Shown: piece by piece, positions 1 to 6,895 of the stretch
Layout of the letters: each line of letters starts with the position of its first letter
How positions within the stretch are numbered: position 1 is the stretch's first letter
Assembly (NCBI GenBank): GCA_002329565.1
Contig: DCTM01000045.1
Coordinates: 22,524-31,358 of the forward strand
Direction of reading: 5' to 3'
DNA from: Firmicutes bacterium UBA1440
GTDB lineage: Bacteria > Bacillota > Clostridia > Peptostreptococcales > Anaerovoracaceae
DNA length: 8,835 nucleotides
Position numbers and translations under genes: made by a program
The notes under the pieces: model-generated
The model's input: only the letters and a program-made list of their open reading frames with translations
Databases searched by the model: none
Told to the model about the DNA's origin: nothing

Positions 1-2
1 GA

Positions 3-830
3 AGTGCGACGAGATTCAAACTCTATGCCAAACTGAACGGTTACGAAGGCAAATTAAAGGCCGGGGAATACGACTTCAGTCCTTCCATGGACTTGAAAGA
101 GGTCATGAACGTGATTGTCACGGGAAAATCCAACACAACCAAGTTTACTATACCAGAAGGGTTTACGGTAAACCAAACGGCAGATAAGCTGGTTTCTGAA
201 AGTTTGATTAACAAAGATGAGTTTTTGAAACAAGTTGAATCGGGGAATTTTGATTACCGGTTCATGAAATATCTGCCGGCGGGATCGAACAGGTTGGAAG
301 GCTTTCTTTTCCCGGAAACCTATAACATATATACGACTGCCACGGAGAAAGAAATTATCGATAAAATGCTCGGACAATTCGATGCGGTGTTTACCGAAGA
401 ATATTACGAGCAGGCGGAAAAGATGGGATATTCCGTCTACGATATCATTACCGTTGCCTCACTGATAGAACGGGAAACGCGTGTAGACAGTGAACGGGCA
501 AAGGTTGCCAGCGTCATTTACAATAGGCTCGATATCGGCATGAAATTGCAGATCGATGCAACTGTACAGTACGCGCTCGGCAAACAAAAGGAGAGACTGT
601 TGTACAAAGATTTGAAAATCGATTCTCCGTACAACACCTATTTGTATAACGGTTTGCCGCCGGGGCCGATTTGCTCTCCGGGGAAGGAGTCTATTAAAGC
701 CGCTTTGTATCCGGCAGATACGGAATATTACTATTATGTGCTGAAATCAAAAAACGACATAACCCATAACTTTGCCAAGACGGGCGATGAGTTTCAAGCA
801 TATGCGGCGGCCTATAAAAAAACGTTGTAA
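3..830 (+). CDS. mltG: Endolytic murein transglycosylase MltG, 5'-truncated by window edge
   Basis: MltG is a membrane-anchored lytic transglycosylase (YceG-like family) that cuts nascent glycan strands in peptidoglycan and is thought to set glycan length. The reading frame is open from base 3, and the first visible residues (FKLYAKLNGYEGKLKAGEY) already match the family, so the gene starts upstream. The 275 residues seen, against about 340-360 in full homologues, imply that the N-terminal membrane anchor and some 70-90 residues are missing. A LysM-like stretch (FTIPEGFTVNQTADKL) comes first, then the catalytic block ASLIERET, whose first Glu (codon 468-470) aligns with the catalytic Glu of E. 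coli MltG. Next come SVIYNRL, LQIDATVQYALG, SPYNTYLYNGLPPGPICSPG and a C-terminal HNFAKTGDEF motif, all typical of the family. The stop lies 9 bases before the next gene, so co-transcription is likely. An ATG at 87 is internal, not the start. Identification is secure. Confidence 0.95.
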   Translation, partial: SATRFKLYAKLNGYEGKLKAGEYDFSPSMDLKEVMNVIVTGKSNTTKFTIPEGFTVNQTADKLVSESLINKDEFLKQVESGNFDYRFMKYLPAGSNRLEGFLFPETYNIYTTATEKEIIDKMLGQFDAVFTEEYYEQAEKMGYSVYDIITVASLIERETRVDSERAKVASVIYNRLDIGMKLQIDATVQYALGKQKERLLYKDLKIDSPYNTYLYNGLPPGPICSPGKESIKAALYPADTEYYYYVLKSKNDITHNFAKTGDEFQAYAAAYKKTL

Positions 831-839
831 AGGAAGACT

Positions 840-1520
840 ATGAATATTATGAATCCGGTCGTCGAGGCCTATACTGACGACTGTTATCGCGCGCAGACTC
901 AGGAACTTGCAACTCTGAGAGACGAGTGTGAGCGTAAGCGCGTGCCGATTATTTTAAAAGGAACCGAGACGGCGCTGGCTGTGTTGTTGCGCCTGAAAAA
1001 ACCCGCACGTATTCTCGAAATCGGAACTGCCCACGGATACAGCGCACTGTTCTTTGCGCATGTTTGTGAAGACTGTGAAATCGTTACACTGGAGAAAAGC
1101 GACGATGCCCTACGTGAGGCGACAGAGAACATCGCCGCTTTTGCCATGCAGGAGCGTATCCGTTGTATGCACGGAGATGCCTTGAATCTGCTTGCGACGC
1201 TTGCAGATGAGACAGAAAGCGGGGCGCGATTGCCGTTCGATTTTGCTTTTGTCGATGCGGGCAAGAGCCATTACAGGGAATTCTGGGACAAGATTCTTCC
1301 ATTGATGGCGCCCGGCGGTCTGATTGTCTGTGATAATGTTCTGCTGAAAGGTACCGTTGCCGATGCGACCTACGATCCTCGCAGGCGACACAGGACGAAT
1401 ATCAAGCGAATGCGTGAATTTACCGAATATATTACGGCTGCGGAAGGAGCCGAGACCTATCTGCTCTCTGTCGGTGACGGATTGACAGTCAGCATAATAG
1501 AAGGAAATAATGTAAGATGA
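840..1520 (+). CDS. trmR: SAM-dependent O-methyltransferase, probable tRNA 5-hydroxyuridine methyltransferase TrmR (YrrM-like)
   Basis: This 226-residue protein is a class I, metal-dependent O-methyltransferase of the caffeoyl-CoA/catechol type (Methyltransf_3). Seen in the sequence: the SAM-binding motif I EIGTAHGYS (residues 60-68), an acidic residue ending strand 2 (VTLEKS), metal-ligand candidates D139 in FVDAGKSHY and D165-N166 in VCDNVLLKG, and the C-terminal LLSVGDGLTVSI strand. In Bacillus the homologue YrrM (TrmR) methylates 5-hydroxyuridine at tRNA position 34 to 5-methoxyuridine. The same neighbours here, mltG before and a U32 protein after, support that role. It overlaps the U32 gene by 4 bases (ATGA), suggesting translational coupling. 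AAAGGA at 829-834 precedes the ATG at 840; an ATG at 849 is a possible alternative start. The fold assignment is firm; the tRNA substrate is inferred from gene order and family, and another small-molecule O-methyltransferase role cannot be excluded. Confidence 0.85.
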   Translation: MNIMNPVVEAYTDDCYRAQTQELATLRDECERKRVPIILKGTETALAVLLRLKKPARILEIGTAHGYSALFFAHVCEDCEIVTLEKSDDALREATENIAAFAMQERIRCMHGDALNLLATLADETESGARLPFDFAFVDAGKSHYREFWDKILPLMAPGGLIVCDNVLLKGTVADATYDPRRRHRTNIKRMREFTEYITAAEGAETYLLSVGDGLTVSIIEGNNVR

Positions 1521-2743
1521 AAAAATTAGAGCTGCTCGCTCCTGCGGGTGATTTGGAAAAATTAAAGATTGCTGTATTGTACGGTGCCGACGCTGTCTAT
1601 TTTGGCGGAGAACAGTTTTCTCTGCGTTCGGGTGCCGGCAATTTTACTTTGGAGGAAATGCGGGAAGGCATAGCTTTTGTTCACGCACACGGTGCCAAGG
1701 CACATTTGACGATCAACATCTTTGCCCACAATGAAGATATCGCTCCACTTGAACAATATCTCCATGAAATCAAAAATCTCGGCATCGATGCTTATATCGT
1801 TTCGGATCCGGGTATCGTGATGATGATCCGTGAAATAATACCGAATGCCGAAATCCATCTTTCCACTCAGGCAAATGTCACAAACTATGCTACGGCTAAC
1901 TTTTGGTCAAGGCAGGGTGTGAAGAGAATAGTTCTCGCGCGCGAAATGTCTCTGCGAGAGATTAGCGAATTGCGTGAGAAGATGCAGCCTGATACGCAGA
2001 TTGAAGCTTTCGTGCACGGTGCTATGTGCATCTCATATTCCGGACGTTGTCTGCTGTCCAATTTTATGATTCAAAGGGATGCCAATCGCGGAATGTGTGC
2101 CCACCCATGCAGATGGAAGTATGCTCTCGTTGAAGAACAACGTCCCGGGCAATATTATCCTATTGAGGAAGATGAAAGGGGCACCTATATCATGAATTCC
2201 GGTGACCTCTGCATGATAGAGTACATCCCTGACCTTATAGCGGCAGGAGTGGATTCCGTCAAGATCGAGGGCAGGATGAAGAGCGTGTTTTATGTTGCTA
2301 CTGTGGTTTCTGCGTACAGAAAGGCCATCGACAGCTACTGCGCCGATCCGGGCAACTATTCCTTTGATCCGAGGCTGATTGTCGAATTGGAGAAGGCATC
2401 GCACAGAAAGTTTACGACGGGATTTTATCTGGACAAGCCCACAGATAAAGATCAGAATTACGAGACGAGCGCCTATATGCGCGATTACTCGTTTATCGGC
2501 ATTGTCAAATCCTACGATCCGCAGACCGGCTACGCCGCAGTCGAGCAACGTAACAAGATGGAACTCGGCGATGAGATAGAGGTATTTGGACCGTATACGG
2601 ATTTTTTCGCGCAGACACTCGAAGAAATGTATGATCTTGAGACCGGGCAAGCGCTGACAGCCGCTCCGCACCCGCAGCAAATGCTGAAAATCAAGATGAA
2701 ACATCCGGTCGCAGAAAATTTTATACTCAGAAAACGGAAATGA
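1517..2743 (+). CDS. trhP: Peptidase U32 family protein, probable tRNA uridine-34 hydroxylation protein TrhP (YrrO-like)
   Basis: This 408-residue protein belongs to the U32 family, historically called collagenase-like peptidases. It begins with the family hallmark ELLAPAGDLEKLKIAVLYGADAVYFGG, and the U32 signature is exact at residues 163-181 (EAFVHGAMCISYSGRCLLS). Four cysteines, C171, C178, C194 and C198 (the last two in GMCAHPCRW), fit the conserved set that holds an iron-sulphur cluster in related U32 proteins. Also present are SGDLCMIEYIPDL and GVDSVKIEGRMKS, then a C-terminal small beta domain. In E. coli and Bacillus, YegQ/YrrN/YrrO (TrhP) are needed for prephenate-dependent formation of 5-hydroxyuridine at tRNA position 34, the substrate of TrmR, whose gene overlaps this one by 4 bases. 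Length matches YrrO (about 420 aa) better than YrrN (about 310 aa), and no second U32 gene is present here. Family membership is certain; the hydroxylation role is inferred, and protease activity is now doubted for this branch. Confidence 0.88.
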   Translation: MKKLELLAPAGDLEKLKIAVLYGADAVYFGGEQFSLRSGAGNFTLEEMREGIAFVHAHGAKAHLTINIFAHNEDIAPLEQYLHEIKNLGIDAYIVSDPGIVMMIREIIPNAEIHLSTQANVTNYATANFWSRQGVKRIVLAREMSLREISELREKMQPDTQIEAFVHGAMCISYSGRCLLSNFMIQRDANRGMCAHPCRWKYALVEEQRPGQYYPIEEDERGTYIMNSGDLCMIEYIPDLIAAGVDSVKIEGRMKSVFYVATVVSAYRKAIDSYCADPGNYSFDPRLIVELEKASHRKFTTGFYLDKPTDKDQNYETSAYMRDYSFIGIVKSYDPQTGYAAVEQRNKMELGDEIEVFGPYTDFFAQTLEEMYDLETGQALTAAPHPQQMLKIKMKHPVAENFILRKRK

Positions 2744-2744
2744 T

Positions 2745-2761
2745 GAGGCGATTTTCGCCTC
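2745..2761 (+). terminator. Small perfect hairpin after the mltG-trmR-trhP cluster; weak or non-canonical terminator
   Basis: A 7-bp perfect inverted repeat, GAGGCGA and TCGCCTC with a TTT loop, starts one base after the U32 stop codon. No U-run follows (next bases CTGATACTT), so a classical intrinsic terminator is not supported. It could reduce read-through or protect the 3' end of the upstream message from exonucleases. Read-through into the next gene, 44 bases away, is likely. Confidence 0.35.
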
Positions 2762-2786
2762 CTGATACTTATACATCGCACTGTTG

Positions 2787-2793
2787 AAAGGAG
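2787..2793 (+). promoter_or_regulatory. Shine-Dalgarno site that decides the start of the CNNM/CorC gene
   Basis: AAAGGAG lies inside the longest possible open frame, which could begin at a TTG at 2784. It therefore rules that TTG out as the start. It sits 2 bases before the ATG at 2796 (too close) and 11 bases before the ATG at 2805 (long but workable), so 2805 is preferred. Confidence 0.6.
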
Positions 2794-2804
2794 AGATGTT
2801 TGGG

Positions 2805-4169
2805 ATGAACCCCGACCCCGGTACGAATTATTTCGTCCAAATACTATTTTTGTTTTGTTTAATTTTAATAAATGCATTTTTTGCTGCCGCGGAGATGGCA
2901 ATAGTGTCATCTAACCGCAATAAGATTAAGATGCTCGCTCAAGACGGTAATAAAAAAGCCGTTTTGGTGCAGGACTTGATGGAGGAACCGAATCAGTTCT
3001 TGTCGACGATACAGATTGCTATTACGCTGGCAGGTTTCCTCTCCAGCGCTTCGGCGGCGGTCGGCATGTCAGACGACCTCGGCGCAAAGTTGGCGTTGTT
3101 GCACATACCGTATTCAAATCAGGTTGCAGTAGTTGTAGTGACGCTTATTTTATCGTATTTCACACTTGTATTGGGAGAACTCTATCCTAAACGATTGGCA
3201 TTGCACCATGCCGAAGGCATTGCCATGGCCACGGTCAAACCAATTCTGATTATCTCGAAGGTGACTAAGCCGTTTGTATGGGTTTTGTCGGTTTCGTTGA
3301 ACTTCCTGCTGAAGATTACAAGGCAAGATATCGGTGTGGGAGAGGATGAGTATTCTGAGGACGAGGTCAAATCCATGTTGCAGGTCGGACGGGATGCCGG
3401 AGCATTGAAAGAAGAGGGCAGAAAAATGATAGACAGTATTTTTGCCTTTGACGATAAGCTCGCCTATGAAATCATGACACCTCGTACCGATGTATTTACC
3501 ATTGATATCGAAGACCCAATCGAAGAATACTTGGATGACTTGATGGAGCTGCATTATTCGAGAATACCGGTATATGAGGGGGATCTCGACAATATCATCG
3601 GTATCCTTAACATAAAGGACTATTTTGTCCGTGCCAAGACAGATGGGTTTGACGGTGTGGACATTCGCAGTATTCTGAGAAAGCCTTATTTTGTACCTGC
3701 CACGAAGAATATAGATTCGCTCTTCTTCGATTTGCAGGCAACAAAAAATCAGATTGCTGTGCTGATAGATGAATACGGCGGTTTCTCGGGTATCGTCACA
3801 ACTGAGGACCTCATTGAAGAAATTGTCGGCGATATTGAAGACGAGTACGATGATGAAAACGATTATATCGAGCAGATTGACGAAAAGGTCTTCATTGTCC
3901 ACGGGCTCGCTTACCTCAGCGATATCAACGAATGTACCGGTATGAAACTTGAATCGGAGAACAGTGAGACGATAGGCGGATTTTTGATTGATATCCTCGG
4001 CGAGATTCCTGACGAAGACGAGAAGGATCGCATAGTGAAGTGCGGAAATTGTACTTTGACCATTATGTCTGTCAAGGAGAGAAGAATAGAAAAGGTAAAA
4101 ATAGAAATCGCGGAAGAGGAACGCTGCGAAGAAAATGCGAAAAATGAAGAAAATAACGGAAAAGATTGA
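2805..4169 (+). CDS. CNNM/CorC (HlyC) family membrane protein, probable Mg2+ efflux or homeostasis protein
   Basis: This protein of about 454 residues has the full hemolysin-C/CNNM architecture. A DUF21 transmembrane domain (about residues 5-175) has several helices, the N-terminal helix end AAAEMAIVSSNR and the conserved GELYPKR (residues 124-130). A CBS pair (about 222-340) starts with EIMTPRTDVF and contains SRIPVYEGDLDNIIGIL and VLIDEYGGFSGIVTTEDL. A C-terminal CorC_HlyC domain (about 355-440) contains IVHGLAYLSDINE and ETIGGFLIDILGEIP. Bacterial relatives such as MpfA protect cells against high Mg2+, probably by export; the name hemolysin is historical. The N-terminus is ambiguous: 2784 (TTG), 2796 and 2805 (ATG) share the frame, and Shine-Dalgarno placement favours 2805. 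The C-terminus ends in a highly charged tail rich in Glu, Lys and Asn. Family assignment is firm; the ion specificity is inferred. It is too general a name for a reliable gene symbol. Confidence 0.9.
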   Translation: MNPDPGTNYFVQILFLFCLILINAFFAAAEMAIVSSNRNKIKMLAQDGNKKAVLVQDLMEEPNQFLSTIQIAITLAGFLSSASAAVGMSDDLGAKLALLHIPYSNQVAVVVVTLILSYFTLVLGELYPKRLALHHAEGIAMATVKPILIISKVTKPFVWVLSVSLNFLLKITRQDIGVGEDEYSEDEVKSMLQVGRDAGALKEEGRKMIDSIFAFDDKLAYEIMTPRTDVFTIDIEDPIEEYLDDLMELHYSRIPVYEGDLDNIIGILNIKDYFVRAKTDGFDGVDIRSILRKPYFVPATKNIDSLFFDLQATKNQIAVLIDEYGGFSGIVTTEDLIEEIVGDIEDEYDDENDYIEQIDEKVFIVHGLAYLSDINECTGMKLESENSETIGGFLIDILGEIPDEDEKDRIVKCGNCTLTIMSVKERRIEKVKIEIAEEERCEENAKNEENNGKD

Positions 4170-4224
4170 TTTCAAGATATATCTTTTACGGTAAAAAACA
4201 CTGTTAAATGAGGAGAGAGAAGCA

Positions 4225-4719
4225 ATGGATTACAATGCACTGAAAGGAAGTTCTAAGGCGCTCATAGAAGAGGAACTGCGGTATAACCCGGCGTACAGAA
4301 AAGCAAAGAATGTCACGACAATTATTGCCATTGCCGCCATGTTGCTGCGCATTTCGGAATATCCGGTAAGCATAGCGGCCGGATATGGTGTGGATTTCAA
4401 CTTGGGAGAGATTACAGGCATTCTGATTTTGCTGTTATTGACGGCAGTCGTCGTGGACGGACTTCCCGTTATCGGCGGTATCTATTATATCTATCTGGCG
4501 TTGAGTTCATTCTTTCAGATATTGGTTGCTTCATATTACGGTGCGGGAGGCGGCAATGAATTTGCATTGCAGGGATTTTTGCAGGATAACGGTTGGGTAG
4601 GAATGTGGATGCTTGTCATCGCCGCAGGTAGTTTTGTGTTCGGCATTTTACTTTTGGTATTACCACAGGTGAGGTTGTTTCGCTCACGTACACGGGAGAT
4701 CAAAAAGAGCTGTAAATAA
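4225..4719 (+). CDS. Unrecognised multi-pass membrane protein, 164 aa
   Basis: I do not recognise this family. The protein has a charged, hydrophilic N-terminus (about residues 1-28) followed by three or four probable membrane segments: roughly residues 29-52 (TTIIAIAAMLLRI), 65-85 (TGILILLLLTAVVVDGLP), 87-108 (YYIYLALSSFFQILVASYYG) and 126-150 (MLVIAAGSFVFGILLLVLP). It ends in a short basic tail (RSRTREIKKSCK) that is probably cytoplasmic. The ATG at 4225 follows a clear Shine-Dalgarno AGGAG about 10 bases upstream. It lies 55 bases after the CNNM gene with no terminator between, so the two may be co-transcribed, and a strong terminator follows it. This separates it from the sporulation operon downstream, so its neighbourhood gives no firm functional clue. 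No catalytic or binding motif is visible. Confidence 0.8.
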   Translation: MDYNALKGSSKALIEEELRYNPAYRKAKNVTTIIAIAAMLLRISEYPVSIAAGYGVDFNLGEITGILILLLLTAVVVDGLPVIGGIYYIYLALSSFFQILVASYYGAGGGNEFALQGFLQDNGWVGMWMLVIAAGSFVFGILLLVLPQVRLFRSRTREIKKSCK

Positions 4720-4773
4720 GAGGAAACGCCGAAGAAATTTATGTAATTAGAAACCTAAAATACACAGTATAAG

Positions 4774-4809
4774 AAGAGCATTGGAAAAGACCATGCTCTT
4801 TTGTTTTTT
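4774..4809 (+). terminator. Strong rho-independent terminator before the spoIIIA operon
   Basis: The left arm AAGAGCATTGG (4774-4784) pairs with CCATGCTCTT (4791-4800): 10 base pairs with one bulged T and a six-base AAAAGA loop. The T-rich run TTGTTTTTT follows at 4801-4809. This is a textbook intrinsic terminator and should end transcription from the membrane-protein genes upstream, isolating spoIIIA. The stretch from 4720 to 4773 holds nothing else I can identify. Confidence 0.88.
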
Positions 4810-4839
4810 GTCATAAAGCGGGTCGGACGAGTATATATT
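4810..4839 (+). promoter_or_regulatory. Candidate sigma-E promoter for the spoIIIA operon
   Basis: GTCATAAA (4810-4817) resembles the sigma-E -35 element, and after a 14-base spacer TATATATT (4832-4839) matches 5 of 8 positions of the -10 consensus CATACAAT. In Bacillus, spoIIIA is transcribed in the mother cell by sigma-E, so the position, directly between a terminator and spoIIIAA, is as expected. The match is partial and is based on reading by eye. Confidence 0.45.
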
Positions 4840-4865
4840 GTTAACGTGAAAGGAAGGACAAGAAT

Positions 4866-5774
4866 ATGATGAACGAGAGAAGAGAAGGCAGTTTTATTGA
4901 AGCTCTGCGTCAGATACCGGCCGATATGGAGAAGGAGTTCAAAATTCTGCCTGCACAAAGTCGCGATTCATTAGAAGAAGTACGTCTGCGTGCAGGACAA
5001 CCGATTGTCTTTTGTTGTGGCCCTCGCAAATACAGCGGCAGTGTTCTTTGTGATAAAAAATTACTGAGCGATACACTTAATTCATTTATTGATTACTCTT
5101 ATTATGCGCACGAAGAAGAGCTTAAAAACGGCTATTTGACACTGCACGGCGGCCACAGGGCAGGTATCTGCGGGCGGGTGGTAATGGAGAACGGCAGAGT
5201 AAAATTGATTAAGGATATCTCCTCAATCAATCTGCGGTGCTGCCAAGAATACAAGGGCACTTCAGAAAGACTTTTTCCGGCGCTTTTAGATCGTGAAGGG
5301 CGGCTTTACAATACGCTGATCGTTTCACCGCCGAAATGCGGCAAGACAACAATGCTGCGCGATATTGTGCGGGTGCTGTCGTACAGAGGCATGAATGTTT
5401 CCGTATGCGATGAGCGCTCGGAGATCGCCGGAATGCATTGTGGTCTTCCTTCTTTCGATATCGGGCCCAATACGGATGTTATGGACGGCTGCCCAAAAGG
5501 AGAAGGGATGCTGATGCTGTTGCGTTCTATGGCACCCGATGTTGTAGTCACGGATGAGATTGGCAGGCGTGAGGAGACGGAGGCGGTCGAGGCGTTGCTG
5601 TCCGCCGGCATTAAGGTTATCACGACTCTTCATGGCGGCAGTCAAGAGGATCTGCAACGGAGCAATCTCTATCCGCTAATCCGCAAAGGAGTATTTGGTC
5701 GTATCGTTTTCCTGACTTCCGTTCCGCGGCCCTGTACAGTTTTACGCATCTTGGGAGGAAAATGGGATGCATAA
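4866..5774 (+). CDS. spoIIIAA: Stage III sporulation protein AA, secretion-type ATPase
   Basis: SpoIIIAA is the cytoplasmic ATPase of the SpoIIIA-SpoIIQ complex, related to the motor ATPases of type II/IV secretion systems, and acts in the mother cell. The 302 residues match the family length (about 307 in Bacillus). Visible motifs are RLRAGQPIVF, EEELKNGYLTLHGGHRAGICGRVV, SSINLR, the Walker A loop PPKCGKTT (residues 155-162, Lys160), DERSEIAGMHCG, GPNTDVMDGCPKGEGMLMLLRSM, the Walker B/Asp-box strand VVVTDEIGR (226-234) and the TLHG sensor segment. All catalytic elements appear intact. AGGA at 4855-4858 lies 7 bases before the ATG at 4866; a second ATG directly follows, so the start could be 4869. 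It is the first gene of the operon, and its last 8 bases overlap spoIIIAB. Confidence 0.96.
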   Translation: MMNERREGSFIEALRQIPADMEKEFKILPAQSRDSLEEVRLRAGQPIVFCCGPRKYSGSVLCDKKLLSDTLNSFIDYSYYAHEEELKNGYLTLHGGHRAGICGRVVMENGRVKLIKDISSINLRCCQEYKGTSERLFPALLDREGRLYNTLIVSPPKCGKTTMLRDIVRVLSYRGMNVSVCDERSEIAGMHCGLPSFDIGPNTDVMDGCPKGEGMLMLLRSMAPDVVVTDEIGRREETEAVEALLSAGIKVITTLHGGSQEDLQRSNLYPLIRKGVFGRIVFLTSVPRPCTVLRILGGKWDA

Positions 5775-6285
5775 AATACTGCTCTGTTTCTTAATTATCG
5801 GTGCATGCGGCGGCATTGGCATCTTGAAGGCGTACGGATACAGAGAACGAGTCACTCTGCTGGAGGAGTTTATAAGAATGACGCGTACGCTAAAAGCGGA
5901 GCTCGCTTATCGGCTCGATCCACTGCCGGAATTACTCGGACGTATCGGTGATTTCAAGGCTGATTCGGCTCATATCGTGTGCAAGACAGCAGCGCAACTT
6001 TATGAGGAGCGCCGCGGACGGACAGCAGCGGATGTTTGGAAAACGGCCGTCGCTCAGGTGTATCGCGGTACGACGCTGCAAACCGAAGATTTGCGTATAA
6101 TGACGGAGGTCGGTGCAAATTTGGGAATCGGCTCTTCCGAGAGTCAGAATGCGTTGCTCGCAGTGCATATTGCCGAATTGGCGGATCGACTGCAGGATGC
6201 ACGTCAAGAGAGTGCGACGAAAGGGAAGATGTTCACTGCGATGGGTTTTGTGATAGGCATCACCGCAGTTATACTTATTGTATAG
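5767..6285 (+). CDS. spoIIIAB: Stage III sporulation protein AB
   Basis: SpoIIIAB is a mother-cell membrane protein of the SpoIIIA complex, structurally related to GspF-type platform proteins of secretion systems. The 172 residues match the usual length (about 171). An N-terminal membrane segment (about residues 4-22) is followed by the conserved helical region YRERVTLLEEFIRMTRTLKAEL and LPELLGRI, then a long soluble part with NLGIGSSESQ, and a C-terminal membrane helix (MGFVIGITAVILIV) that ends the protein. The cytoplasmic helical bundle lies between the two segments. GGAGG at 5754-5758 lies 8 bases before the ATG, inside the end of spoIIIAA. The 8-base overlap with spoIIIAA suggests coupled translation. 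Nothing looks disrupted. Confidence 0.93.
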   Translation: MHKILLCFLIIGACGGIGILKAYGYRERVTLLEEFIRMTRTLKAELAYRLDPLPELLGRIGDFKADSAHIVCKTAAQLYEERRGRTAADVWKTAVAQVYRGTTLQTEDLRIMTEVGANLGIGSSESQNALLAVHIAELADRLQDARQESATKGKMFTAMGFVIGITAVILIV

Positions 6286-6293
6286 GAGGACGT

Positions 6294-6494
6294 ATGGGAT
6301 TTGATATAGATATCTTGTTTAAAATCGCGGGAATAGGCATAGCCGTTGCTGTCTTGAATCAGATACTGGCGAGAGCCGGGCGCGATGATCAAGCGCTGAT
6401 GGTAACTTTGGCCGGAATCCTAATCGTACTTTTTTTAATTGTGAACATGATCAGCGAGTTTTTTGAAACACTGCGCACACTGTTTAATCTTTAG
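6294..6494 (+). CDS. spoIIIAC: Stage III sporulation protein AC
   Basis: SpoIIIAC is a very small integral membrane protein of the SpoIIIA complex. Here it is 66 residues, against about 68 in Bacillus. It has the expected pattern: a short start (MGFDIDILFKIAGIGIAVAV), a polar loop NQILARAGRDDQA that is well conserved in the family, and a second membrane helix (ILIVLFLIVNMI) followed by SEFFETLRTLFNL. The start at 6294 is chosen because TAGGAGGA (6283-6290), which also contains the spoIIIAB stop, lies a few bases upstream and the resulting length fits. The same frame is open farther upstream inside spoIIIAB (ATG at 6036), but that extension is cysteine- and arginine-rich and unlike a membrane protein. 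It shares secondary features with AD and likely sits beside it in the membrane. Confidence 0.93.
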   Translation: MGFDIDILFKIAGIGIAVAVLNQILARAGRDDQALMVTLAGILIVLFLIVNMISEFFETLRTLFNL

Positions 6495-6503
6495 GAGCAG
6501 ACC

Positions 6504-6887
6504 ATGGATATCATCAAAATAATCGGCATTGCGCTGACAGGATTATTGGCGGCTTCTTTGATAAAAAATGTACGCAACGAATTCAGTATTTACATAGTGA
6601 TTTGCGTTATTGTAATCATCTTTTTTTTAATTGCCGATAAACTGGTCTCTGTCTTCGCGTTCTTACAATCGATATACGGACAAATTACCTACGGCAAGAC
6701 ATTTTTTCCGATTCTCATCAAAATTCTGGCCATCGCATATATGGCAGACTTCACCTCGCAGCTATGCAAGGATGCGGGCGAAGGTGCCATCGGGAATAAG
6801 GTTGAATTTGCGGGAAAGGTGATCATCTTTTATCTTTCGCTGCCGATCTTCATCTCGGTACTTGATTTGATCAATGCAATACTGTAG
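6504..6887 (+). CDS. spoIIIAD: Stage III sporulation protein AD
   Basis: SpoIIIAD is a polytopic membrane component of the SpoIIIA complex. The 127 residues are close to the usual length of about 130. Four hydrophobic segments are visible: IIGIALTGLLAASLI (residues 4-18), FSIYIVICVIVIIFFLIA (about 27-44), ILIKILAIAYMADFTSQLC (about 72-90) and IIFYLSLPIFISVLDLI (about 107-123). The motifs AYMADFTSQLCKDAGEGAIGNKVEFAGKV are the most conserved part of the family. The Shine-Dalgarno AGGAG (6493-6497) overlaps the spoIIIAC stop codon and lies 6 bases before the ATG, so translation is probably coupled. Spacing to spoIIIAC is 9 bases and to spoIIIAE is 8 bases. No irregularity seen. Confidence 0.94.
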   Translation: MDIIKIIGIALTGLLAASLIKNVRNEFSIYIVICVIVIIFFLIADKLVSVFAFLQSIYGQITYGKTFFPILIKILAIAYMADFTSQLCKDAGEGAIGNKVEFAGKVIIFYLSLPIFISVLDLINAIL

Positions 6888-6895
6888 GTGAGAAG

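Noticed and set aside
2033..2776. Open frame of 247 codons on the - strand
   Set aside because: It is antisense to the U32 gene, which has exact signature motifs on the + strand. No ribosome binding site or family resemblance supports it.
2784..2804. TTG at 2784 or ATG at 2796 as the start of the CNNM gene
   Set aside because: The TTG lies upstream of the Shine-Dalgarno site and has none of its own; the ATG at 2796 is only 2 bases after the site. 2805 is preferred but 2796 is not fully excluded.
3150..4175. Long open frame of 341 codons on the - strand
   Set aside because: It lies opposite the CNNM/CorC gene, whose + frame carries clear family motifs over its whole length. The - strand product has no recognisable domain, so it is a shadow of codon bias.
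4161..4190. A/T-rich palindrome AAGATATATCTT and flanking repeat after the CNNM gene, considered as a terminator
   Set aside because: The palindrome has no loop, the alternative AAAAGAT/ATCTTTT stem is weak with a 14-base loop, and no U-run follows. It would not terminate transcription convincingly.
6036..6293. Upstream extension of the spoIIIAC frame within spoIIIAB
   Set aside because: The frame is open, but the extra 86 residues are rich in Arg and Cys and unlike SpoIIIAC. The start at 6294 has a strong Shine-Dalgarno and gives the family length.
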